From Burkholderiales bacterium (lineage in GTDB: Bacteria; Pseudomonadota; Gammaproteobacteria; Burkholderiales; SG8-39), in NCBI GenBank assembly GCA_014860395.1, contig JACZJU010000048.1, forward strand, positions 1 through 64,000: a DNA stretch of 64,000 bases, written 5' to 3'. The position numbers were made by a program, and so were the translations under genes. Below are positions 43,837-52,141 of this stretch, in pieces; the stretch's first letter is position 1; the number at the start of each line of letters is the position of its first letter. Under the pieces are notes generated by a model. That model did not search any database and was not told the origin of the DNA. It was given only the letters and a program-made list of their open reading frames with translations.

Positions 43837-46269
43837 CTATTTCGCGTGCTGGACCTTGATATCCACCAGCTTGCCGGAACCATGGCAGAACAGGCAGTTC
43901 TCAGTCTTCAACATCGCCGTCGAGCGAGCCTCGTAAATCGAACCGCCGCCGTCCTGGCTCATGTGCGTCTGCGCGGTGCTGCTGTCGTGGCAGGAGAAGC
44001 ATGCCGCCGCGATCGGCGAGTTCACCAGGTTCGTGGCCGCAGCCGGCGTGGTAGGCGTCCAGCTGGCCCCATAGGCGGTACCCGCTGTCTGCGCGATGTA
44101 CGGCGATGTGTCGAAGGTCGCAGTCACAGTCGTGCCCTCGGCCACAGTCCTGTACAAGCGATTGGGCACCGCAGCCGCATTGTCGGTCCCGCTGAAGTCA
44201 TACGAGCCAGCCACGTGACAGGTTTCGCAGTTCTTCAAGATCCCCGGGTATGCAACCATGGAGTAGTTGTAAGCCGCAGACGACGCAGTCCAAGTGAACG
44301 GCACGGTGCGCTTGCTCGCGCCGTGGATGCCGTGAATGAACGCGCTCGAATCCCAGGACCAACCGCTGTTCGTGCCGGCATTGGGGTTGTGGCAGAACGC
44401 ACAAATTGTTGCGTCGTTCCTGGCACCGCCGTGGAAGTTCGGGTCGACCCCAAGCTGATCGTGGCACTTGCTGCACTTGGCGGTTTCCACGATAGCGCGA
44501 CGGCCCGTATAGCCGGTCGCCACCTTGGTGACTATCGGCGTCGAAAGGCCCAGGCCAGCCGGATACGCAGCCAGGTTCATCTGCGTGAAAGAGTAACCCA
44601 CGAACGCCGTGACCATCGACGCGTTGTCAGGAATCGTTGTCGTATGGGTCACAGAGTAATAGCCGTCAGCGTCAGGGCCAGTCAATCCGCCCGTTCTCCA
44701 AGGACCAGTGGTCGAATTCAAAGTCACACCGCTGGCGCTACCACCGGCGTTGTTGAAGTCGGCGGGAGCGGTGATGCCGTCCTGCGGCTGTGAATAGGCC
44801 AGGTAGATGCGCGGGCCGTCATTGAAGTCGGTGATCATCTGGGTCGCGCCCGTCGTGAACGGGTTAAGCGTCACCACAGCCCCGTCTTTCAGGATTCTGA
44901 ACACGACAGTGGCTTTCTTCGCTCCGGAAGCACCGGCCACCGTGACATCTTTGATTTCATAGCTGAACTTGGCTGCGCCCGCGGGCAGGTTGCTCTGTGA
45001 CGTTTCGCCGCTTGCGACCGCGACGTGAACGGTTGGGATATTCGTCGCGGTGTGGCAGATATGGCAGGCGCTGTCATCCGTCTGAATGCCGCCTACGTGG
45101 CCGTAGGTCGACTCCGTGATGCCACCGGCTTCCGCATCGGCGATGGTCAGGCCTTTGCCGGTAGCAAAATTAATGCCGGCATGGCAGGAGCCGCAAGCGG
45201 CGCGGCTGGGAACGCTCTTCCAGTTGTCGGCCTGCGCTGCCTTGGTGTTGTCGTGGCACTTGGTGCAATTGGCAAGCGACTGCGGGAAACCGACTTCGGC
45301 GTAGTCGTTCTCGCCATCTCGGTAGCCCCAGATGGTGTAGTCCGTGCCGAACCATGATTTCAGGTGTTCTCCGGCATGGATCTTGTGCACCATGATGCGG
45401 AAGTCGAGGACGTTGCCGCTGTTCGCGTCGGTGGTGCCGGCGTTGTGGCACAGCACGCAGTACTGCGTATCGATGCGCCCGCCGCCGTGCAGCGCCAGTT
45501 TCTCGTGGCACTCGTTGCAGGACGTGATGTCGACCACCTTGTGGTCCAGGCTGGTGTCGGTGACCGCCACGGCTTTGCCGTCGGTGCCGATGGTGAAGTC
45601 GAAATAGGGATTGGCCAACACCGTGGCGCCAGCGGCGTTCGTATAGCTCAGCTGGATCGCGACGCGATGCGTTTTCGTCGGGTCATACCCCGTGGCCGCG
45701 GTGATGTCGGTGCTGAATGTGTACGTGTAGTAACCGGCGTCGTTATAGACCAGAGAGCCCTCGGCCTCCGTGTCGGTCGTGGCCTGCGTGGCGGTTGCCA
45801 GAGCGGGCGTGCCGCCGGGGCCTACGCCAGCCGTGGCCGTTTCGGTGCGTGTGGTGTAGCTCACCCATTGGTCGGGAGTTCCGCTGGTCCCCTTGTCAAG
45901 CCTGGCGATGATGAAAGCCACGTTGCTCAAGGTCAGGTCTTTCTTTACCGCGCCGTCGGAAATCACGGTGAAATTGACTTTGGGCGGGCTGTTGACGGTC
46001 ACCGGCGCAATGCCGGCGTCCTGTACGACGGCGAATGCAGCGGTCGGTGTGGTTCCAGTGTCATTGGCGGCAACTGCAGCGGCCGCTGTGATTGCCGCAG
46101 CGGCAGTGGCGGGAGTACCGCCGCCAGTGGCAGGCGGCGGCGTCGTGGTGGTATCACTGCTGCTACTTCCGCCGCATCCGGCCAAGCCGAGCGCGAGCAA
46201 GCCCGCCGCGGCAAAATTGACCCAGCGATACGAAGTGCGGGTCTTACTTAACAGATTTGAGTACTTCAC
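43837..46269 (-). CDS. OmcA/MtrC-family decahaem outer-surface lipoprotein cytochrome (2)
   Basis: GTG start VKYSNLLSKTRTSYRW, lipobox LGLAGC, ten CxxCH motifs, C-terminus CLFCHGSGKLVDIKVQHAK. Confidence 0.92.
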   Translation of the reverse strand: MKYSNLLSKTRTSYRWVNFAAAGLLALGLAGCGGSSSSDTTTTPPPATGGGTPATAAAAITAAAAVAANDTGTTPTAAFAVVQDAGIAPVTVNSPPKVNFTVISDGAVKKDLTLSNVAFIIARLDKGTSGTPDQWVSYTTRTETATAGVGPGGTPALATATQATTDTEAEGSLVYNDAGYYTYTFSTDITAATGYDPTKTHRVAIQLSYTNAAGATVLANPYFDFTIGTDGKAVAVTDTSLDHKVVDITSCNECHEKLALHGGGRIDTQYCVLCHNAGTTDANSGNVLDFRIMVHKIHAGEHLKSWFGTDYTIWGYRDGENDYAEVGFPQSLANCTKCHDNTKAAQADNWKSVPSRAACGSCHAGINFATGKGLTIADAEAGGITESTYGHVGGIQTDDSACHICHTATNIPTVHVAVASGETSQSNLPAGAAKFSYEIKDVTVAGASGAKKATVVFRILKDGAVVTLNPFTTGATQMITDFNDGPRIYLAYSQPQDGITAPADFNNAGGSASGVTLNSTTGPWRTGGLTGPDADGYYSVTHTTTIPDNASMVTAFVGYSFTQMNLAAYPAGLGLSTPIVTKVATGYTGRRAIVETAKCSKCHDQLGVDPNFHGGARNDATICAFCHNPNAGTNSGWSWDSSAFIHGIHGASKRTVPFTWTASSAAYNYSMVAYPGILKNCETCHVAGSYDFSGTDNAAAVPNRLYRTVAEGTTVTATFDTSPYIAQTAGTAYGASWTPTTPAAATNLVNSPIAAACFSCHDSSTAQTHMSQDGGGSIYEARSTAMLKTENCLFCHGSGKLVDIKVQHAK

Positions 46270-46404
46270 TCTGGCCCCCTTTTCTTGCGAGTTAGCGTTA
46301 TACGGCGATCGATCCAGATTCAGCGTGAATACGGGCCCCAACACTAATGGCCTGCGCACTCATCCCGAAGTGTACGGAAATTACTCCCTTAAATAAAGGT
46401 CTAT

Positions 46405-46418
46405 TTGATCTAGATCAA
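46405..46418. promoter_or_regulatory. FNR/ANR-type box upstream of cytochrome 2
   Basis: TTGATCTAGATCAA, perfect match to TTGAT-N4-ATCAA, 136 bp upstream of the start. Confidence 0.8.
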
Positions 46419-46557
46419 AAGGAACCATTGAACCTTATTTCCGCCTCGCGATCCCCCGATCTTAGGATTACTCCTACGCATTGCGCGATCGAAGTTGCTG
46501 ATGGCGCCCCTGCTGGAAACCGGCGCCGGACTGGCCACGGCATGCCGAGCCTGCACG

Positions 46558-46590
46558 AAAAAAACCCGGAAGCGTCGCCGCTACCGGGTT
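46558..46590 (-). terminator. Intrinsic terminator in the cytochrome 3/cytochrome 2 intergenic region
   Basis: Minus strand AACCCGGTAGCGGCGACGCTTCCGGGTTTTTTTC. Confidence 0.9.
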
Positions 46591-46712
46591 GTTAGGAGAA
46601 GCAGGGCGCCGCCAATGGCAACCTCCTTCAGGTTCGCCGATCATCTCTCCCTGGGCGACAGCCGCTTCCCGCCAAATACTCGTCTACACCAAATCTCTTA
46701 CACCCCAAAAGA

Positions 46713-46740
46713 ATAAGGCGAGCCGATCGGCTCGCCTTAT
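46713..46740. terminator. 28 bp perfect palindrome, probable terminator
   Basis: ATAAGGCGAGCCGATCGGCTCGCCTTAT; on the minus strand followed by TCTTTTGGGG. Confidence 0.75.
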
Positions 46741-46774
46741 CCCCAAGGAATCATGGGACCAAACTTCTGAAACA

Positions 46775-46803
46775 AGCGAGGCGGGCCTAGGGCCCGCCTC
46801 GCT
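46775..46803 (-). terminator. Stem-loop directly 3' of cytochrome 3
   Basis: AGCGAGGCGGGCC-TAG-GGCCCGCCTCGCT, 13 bp perfect stem. Confidence 0.75.
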
Positions 46804-46810
46804 CCTTTCC

Positions 46811-49279
46811 CTACTTGAAGACTGCCATCACCTTCGCAACCGTGGCATCCCAAAGAGTATCTACGTTCTCCAGGAGATAACCATTCTGCTTCCAATGCTG
46901 GAACAGTGTTACCAGCCCACCCGCATCGTCAGCAATGATCTTGCTGCTACGGTGGCACGCTCCGCACGCTGTTGCAGCAGGGCCGGTGACATACGAAGGT
47001 ACGGTACCGATGTTCCTGGTCTTGCCCGTCAGCGAATCAGACGCCGACAACAGACCCGGCAAGGACTTGGACTGGTCCGATACTCCATACATACCCGACA
47101 CATGGCAGGATTCGCAGTCTGTCGTTCCCGCACCACCCGCGCCAAACCTCGGGAATTCGGTGCCGGTGTGATGCGTGTATTCCATCGCTTCGAACGTGTC
47201 GGCGAAATTGATGTCACCGATGTCGAAGTACTGGAACGTGTGGATCGCATGCACATAGGAGTCGATCGAGCGCGACTGCATTTCCAGATGCGAGCCGCCA
47301 GAGGACTTCACGTGGCAGAGCCTGCAGACCTTGATGTTACCGCCCCTGTCTCCGGAATGGAAAGTGGTCGCAAGCTGGTCGTGGCAGGTGTTGCAGCCCT
47401 TGGTCGCCGCATAACCAGACGAGGTCGTTACGGCAGTCCCCGCCACGTTCACGATATCGCTGAAGTAGGTAACAAAAGCGTTCGTGGTCAGATCAAAGGT
47501 CTTGGAAGGCGCGTCGAGCCCAACGGTGTCGCCGTTGGCATCCTTCAGCGCAGGCATAACAGCGATCTCCGCGCGCTTGATCGTTTTGTCGGTAATCATG
47601 TCCGCCCACGCCGACAGGTCCGCCGTCACTTCCCAGCTGCCGCCCGCGGCCGAAACCGTCGTGAAACGCGGATTGGTAGCTCCAACGACATATTCCAGCA
47701 GCCTGTTGCCGTCGGCATCCCGACCGTGCGCCTGCACGATGAAGTCCTTCGTGTTGTAGCCATACAGGCCGACCATGACGGTAGGCGTGATGCTGCTTGC
47801 CGTAAGGCTTCCCACCGTACCGGTCGCGCTGAACTTGACGTCGAGCACGTTGGTGGTGGCATCGAACGTTGCGCTGTCGATGGTTACCGGGAAGCTGGTG
47901 GAATACCTGACGCCAGCACTGGTATAGATCTTCGGATCATAGCCGCCGGTGTGTATCGTCTTGAACGAGGGAGCAGTCGCACCGTCATGACACAGGGTGC
48001 AATTCGCCGCAGTCAAAGTTGCCGCGTCCGTGACATAGCTGCTGTGGTTGTATGCAGCCGCTTTCATCTTGTCTGTTATGCCATTGAACGCGTGGCAGCT
48101 AATGCAGGTTTCTCCTCTGAAATTAGCAGACTTGAATATCCCCGTGGTTTCGTCCATCTTGCCTGCATGACAGGCTACGCAGTTTCTCATCGACTGCGGA
48201 TAGGCGAATTCCATGGCGTGCGACATATGCACGTCGTTCATCAGCCTGGCTTTATAGCCATATTTGGTGTCTTCCGCGGCCGTAGTGGCGCCGCCATCGT
48301 TTACCGCGACAGCGCGATCGCGCAGAGCCTGGCCCGCGGCGGTCGTCGGATCGGCGTCTTTTGCTTCCTTCAAGAGCTGCCAGAATTCATGGCCGCCGGT
48401 ACGGGCGTCAGAGTGACAGCCTTTGCAGACATAGAACTGCTGCGTGGTGTTCGCGGCAGCGCCCGGCGTCAGGTCGTTGACCGTGCCGTAGATGTAGGCA
48501 TGCTTGAGGTAAGGTTGGGTGTGGCAGCTTTCGCAGCCCGAGACATTCGCGGCGGAGGTGTAAGGCGCCGTCGCAGCACCCATTTGCGGGCCTAGTCTGA
48601 GGACGGCCGCAAACGGGTACTTGCCTTTGTTCATGTGTTTCGCGGAGATCGTTTCGACTATCTCGTCCACGCCATACAGCTGGATGATGCCATTCGCGGT
48701 AGCGATGCTGGCGTTTGCGGCTATGTCTGCCGCGGCGGTAAACGTCTTTTTCATCGTGCAGACGCCGGCCCCGACATAGGTCTTGGTACCTGCCAAACTC
48801 AGATAGCTGGGTTCCACTGCCGCTTGAAACCTGCTTGCAGTAGCGTCATAAGCTGCCCAGTAGCTCCCGAGCGAGTCGGCTGCGGTGCAATCGAATGCTG
48901 CGCCACTCTTGGTCATGGTGAATGTCAGCGTGCTCGTGTCATTTGCCGTCGTGGTCGTGCTTACGGCGTACGACAAAGCCGTGACTTTGATGACGCCGTT
49001 TTGATAGAGCTCATTATAGCTTTCCTGGTGTCCCGGGCCTGAACGGGCGGTCGCCGCGGCCAAGGTGCCGGTATGGCACAGCGCGCAAGTCTCACCACCC
49101 GTTGCGGCGGCCAGCGCTACAGCTTCTGCCGTAGGCGGCGTCACAATAGCGGTAGACGCGGCTGGAACAGCAGGCGTGCCACTGTCGCTGCTACTGCTGC
49201 TTCCGCCGCAAGCGCCCAGCGTGCCGAGCATCAGCGCGGCAGCGCCCCATCTAAACAATGTGGGTATCGTCATTTTCAT
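46811..49279 (-). CDS. OmcA/MtrC-like decahaem lipoprotein cytochrome (3), divergent
   Basis: SD GGGGAGCAATAT-ATG; lipobox LGTLGAC; ten CxxCH motifs; C-terminus differs from the other two. Confidence 0.88.
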   Translation of the reverse strand: MKMTIPTLFRWGAAALMLGTLGACGGSSSSSDSGTPAVPAASTAIVTPPTAEAVALAAATGGETCALCHTGTLAAATARSGPGHQESYNELYQNGVIKVTALSYAVSTTTTANDTSTLTFTMTKSGAAFDCTAADSLGSYWAAYDATASRFQAAVEPSYLSLAGTKTYVGAGVCTMKKTFTAAADIAANASIATANGIIQLYGVDEIVETISAKHMNKGKYPFAAVLRLGPQMGAATAPYTSAANVSGCESCHTQPYLKHAYIYGTVNDLTPGAAANTTQQFYVCKGCHSDARTGGHEFWQLLKEAKDADPTTAAGQALRDRAVAVNDGGATTAAEDTKYGYKARLMNDVHMSHAMEFAYPQSMRNCVACHAGKMDETTGIFKSANFRGETCISCHAFNGITDKMKAAAYNHSSYVTDAATLTAANCTLCHDGATAPSFKTIHTGGYDPKIYTSAGVRYSTSFPVTIDSATFDATTNVLDVKFSATGTVGSLTASSITPTVMVGLYGYNTKDFIVQAHGRDADGNRLLEYVVGATNPRFTTVSAAGGSWEVTADLSAWADMITDKTIKRAEIAVMPALKDANGDTVGLDAPSKTFDLTTNAFVTYFSDIVNVAGTAVTTSSGYAATKGCNTCHDQLATTFHSGDRGGNIKVCRLCHVKSSGGSHLEMQSRSIDSYVHAIHTFQYFDIGDINFADTFEAMEYTHHTGTEFPRFGAGGAGTTDCESCHVSGMYGVSDQSKSLPGLLSASDSLTGKTRNIGTVPSYVTGPAATACGACHRSSKIIADDAGGLVTLFQHWKQNGYLLENVDTLWDATVAKVMAVFK

Positions 49280-49477
49280 ATATTGCTCCCCAGTTTTGAA
49301 AACCACCAACACGACTTCGAAATAAACCATGCGACCGGCAATGTTCCTCGTTATTTCCCTTTTTGCCTTGCCATTCAGTCGGTCTTGACGTCACGCCCGC
49401 GCCTGCCTATCTGCGCCTGAATACCGCTGGACGGACAACTTCCTTTCCGAAGGGTACCTATCGCAGCCAATAGCTTT

Positions 49478-49491
49478 TTGATCTATATCAA
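49478..49491. promoter_or_regulatory. FNR/ANR-type box upstream of cytochrome 3
   Basis: TTGATCTATATCAA, perfect match to TTGAT-N4-ATCAA, about 200 bp upstream of the start. Confidence 0.8.
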
Positions 49492-49708
49492 AGCCCCATT
49501 GATTCGCGTGGAACCATAGTCTTGCCAAATGGTCGCATATGCAATGTATGTTGTCCATGCCTGCGCGCGCGCCGGCACCGGCCATAGTGCATCGAAGGCG
49601 TTGCACATGGACCGGCCCAGTCTGCCGTTGAGCTGGTCCCCGGTCCGGAAATAGCGGGATCTGAATCCTCAAGCTGCTGCCCACCACCGAGAAATGGAGC
49701 CCGCCGGT

Positions 49709-50005
49709 TCAGGACTCCTTCGATTCGAGCGCGATCTGCCGGCGCAATTCGCGATAGCGCGCGTCGGGAGCCTCGCCGAACAGCGGATCGGCGCCGGGCG
49801 GGACCGCCGCCATGATCTCTTCCCAGTCCTGCGGCGTGAGCAGTTGTTCGGCGCGCGGCACGATATCGCGGTCTTCCAGCGCAAGGTGGCGGCGGTAGTA
49901 CACGAGGTAGGTCGCGGCCGCGGCTTCCACTTTGGCGCGCTCCACCACGACATCGTCGACCACCAGTTGGAGGTACTTGAGCAGTTTTAGCGTGAACACC
50001 CGCAT
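49709..50005 (-). pseudogene. N-terminally truncated hemerythrin-like ORF (partial duplicate of 50787-51341)
   Basis: 278 nt collinear with 50787-51064, 27 mismatches and no gaps by hand alignment; SD AGGAGG precedes MRVFTLKLLKYLQLVVDD. Confidence 0.75.
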
Positions 50006-50089
50006 GATATCCTCCTGCCCTGGGGAAAGACCGCTTACCGGAAAATCCCAAATAGCGCATGCGCAGCATAAATTGCCCAGGAAACAGCC

Positions 50090-50398
50090 ATGACAAACCT
50101 TATCGACCAGCATCGCGATGAAGTCGCCGCCCTGTGTCGACGCGCCGGCGCACGGCGGCTGGACGCCTTCGGCTCTGCTATCCGCGCCGACTTCAATCCG
50201 CAGGCTAGCGATCTGGATTTCCTGGTCGAATTCGACGACGTGCCGCCCGCCGTCTACGCAAAGGCCTATTTCGCGCTGAAGGAGGGGTTGGAATCGCTGT
50301 TCGGCCGACCCGTGGACCTTGTGACCGGGAGCAGCCTAGCCAACCCCTATTTCCGGGAACGGATCCTTGCAGAACGTCAGAACGTCTATGCACGCTGA
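50090..50398 (+). CDS. MNT-type nucleotidyltransferase (MntA-like antitoxin)
   Basis: DAFGSAIRADFNPQASDLDFLVEF minimal nucleotidyltransferase motif; overlaps the HEPN gene. Confidence 0.9.
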   Translation: MTNLIDQHRDEVAALCRRAGARRLDAFGSAIRADFNPQASDLDFLVEFDDVPPAVYAKAYFALKEGLESLFGRPVDLVTGSSLANPYFRERILAERQNVYAR

Positions 50399-50729
50399 CG
50401 CACGCAAACTGCTTTGGGATGCGCGGCACGCCGCCGAGCGCATCGAACGCTTCACCGCGGGCAAGACCTTCGCAGAACATGATGCGGACGAGTATTTGCG
50501 ATCCGCGGTCGAACGCCAGTTTGAGATCGTCGGCGAGTCAATGAACCAACTGCGACGCATCGATCCCGACTCCGCAACCGCGGTTCCCGAACTTACTCGT
50601 GTCATTGCGTTCCGCAATATCCTGGTTCACGGCTACGCCAATGTGGACAACCGTCTGGTGTGGGGCGTAGTCGAAACCGATCTTCCGTCCCTGCGCGCCA
50701 CGCTGGACCGTCTGCTAGAGAAACAGTAA
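50388..50729 (+). CDS. HEPN-domain RNase-like protein (HepT-like toxin)
   Basis: RNILVHGY (RX4HXY) motif; start overlaps the MNT stop. Confidence 0.9.
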   Translation: MHADARKLLWDARHAAERIERFTAGKTFAEHDADEYLRSAVERQFEIVGESMNQLRRIDPDSATAVPELTRVIAFRNILVHGYANVDNRLVWGVVETDLPSLRATLDRLLEKQ

Positions 50730-50786
50730 CCGGGCACGAGGGGTTCGCCACCTCGCCCACTCTACGTTGGTCCAGCGCGCACCGTA

Positions 50787-51341
50787 TCAGACTTCCTTCG
50801 ATTCGAGCGCGATCTGCCGGCGCAATTCGCGATAGCGCTCGTCGGAGTCCTCGCCGAACAGCGGATCGGCACCGTGCGGGACCGCCGCCATGACCTCCTC
50901 CCAATCCTGGGGCGTCAGCAGCTGTTCCGCGCGCGGCACGATATCCCGGTCTTCCAACGCAAGGTGACGGCGGTAATACACCAGGTAGGTCGCAGCCGCG
51001 GCCTCCACTTTGGCGCGCTCGACCACGACATCGTCGACAACCTGTTGGAGGTATTTGAGCAGTTCGGTGCCGGCAGCGGCGATCACCCGATGCTCCTGCA
51101 GCAACTGCTCGATCATGGGTTTCACCTGCGGGTCGCGTTGGGCCATGCGGGCAAATGCCACGTCCTCGCGCGCGTGGTGATAACGATCCGGGAAATAGCG
51201 CAGATAACTGACAAGATCCAGCATCAGCTCGAAGTTTGGCTGGTCGTCGGCATGGAACGCGGCTACCTGCCGCTCCAGCAGATCGAGCAGCCGGGCAAAA
51301 TGCCTGTGCTCGGTGTGCCACAGGGCGATCGAATCAGACAT
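50787..51341 (-). CDS. Hemerythrin HHE-domain protein
   Basis: MSDSIALWHTEHRHFARLLDLL...DRYHHAREDVAFARM...EHRVI...YRRHLALEDRDIVP. Confidence 0.9.
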   Translation of the reverse strand: MSDSIALWHTEHRHFARLLDLLERQVAAFHADDQPNFELMLDLVSYLRYFPDRYHHAREDVAFARMAQRDPQVKPMIEQLLQEHRVIAAAGTELLKYLQQVVDDVVVERAKVEAAAATYLVYYRRHLALEDRDIVPRAEQLLTPQDWEEVMAAVPHGADPLFGEDSDERYRELRRQIALESKEV

Positions 51342-51381
51342 GCAGCCTCCCAGGGGATATCAGTGCGAGCATGCGGTTTGA

Positions 51382-51822
51382 CTAGCGAACGCCGGAACCC
51401 GCCCCACCGCTGCCGCTGCTGCTGCCACCACCACCACCACTGCTTCGACCGCCACCGCGACCGCCGCTGCGGCCGATATTCCTGCGGCCGCGGTTGCGCG
51501 GGGGATTGTGCGATTTTTCCGGCCGCGGCAACTGCTGCCCCCGCGGCCGTGCACTCCTGGTCATCGCACCTTGGCCTTTGCCGCCGGCCATGGATTGCAC
51601 CCGCTTGATACCGTTCGCCACAGCTTCGACATTGATGGCGTGGATCGTGTCAGGTCCATGCAGCTGCAGGGCTTCTTTTTCCTGCGCCAGCAAAGCCTGC
51701 AATTTGCCCAGCGCCTCGCTGCATGCCACTGCGAGACCCGACTCCTGTTCGGTACCCTGTCGATGCATCTCGATAGCGGCGATGGCGTCGGTCACCTCGT
51801 CGCTTGCCATTCGTGTGCTCAT
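51382..51822 (-). CDS. Uncharacterised protein with Arg/Gly/Ser-rich C-terminal tail
   Basis: Intact ORF; tail RNRGRRNIGRSGGRGGGRSSGGGGGSSSGSGGAGSGVR; no family recognised. Confidence 0.6.
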   Translation of the reverse strand: MSTRMASDEVTDAIAAIEMHRQGTEQESGLAVACSEALGKLQALLAQEKEALQLHGPDTIHAINVEAVANGIKRVQSMAGGKGQGAMTRSARPRGQQLPRPEKSHNPPRNRGRRNIGRSGGRGGGRSSGGGGGSSSGSGGAGSGVR

Positions 51823-52074
51823 GCCAATAGCTCTCCGTATTTTCCCTTGGGATCGCGCTCAAACGCTGCGGTGGCACCAGGTGCCTGTATGCGGCGCGCG
51901 GCTTGCGCCGCGCCCTGTGCGGCGCCGTGCCGCTTCAGGACTCCGCTCTAGGCGCACACTTCGGCGCGCCTACGCCAGCTTCGTGGGGCGGGTCTGGGGC
52001 AGTGCCGCTCAGCGGCGGCGTAGTCCCCAGCCACGGATCATACTATAAACTCCCCGCGGCTCGCGCCGCTGCAT

Positions 52075-52088
52075 TTGATCAAGGTCAA
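52075..52088. promoter_or_regulatory. Near-consensus FNR-type box
   Basis: TTGATCAAGGTCAA (9/10), 253 bp upstream of the 51382-51822 ORF. Confidence 0.45.
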
Positions 52089-52141
52089 GCTTGGTGCGAA
52101 CAGCGCGCTCCTGCAATCCGGTCCCGGCAACGGATCCGGTC

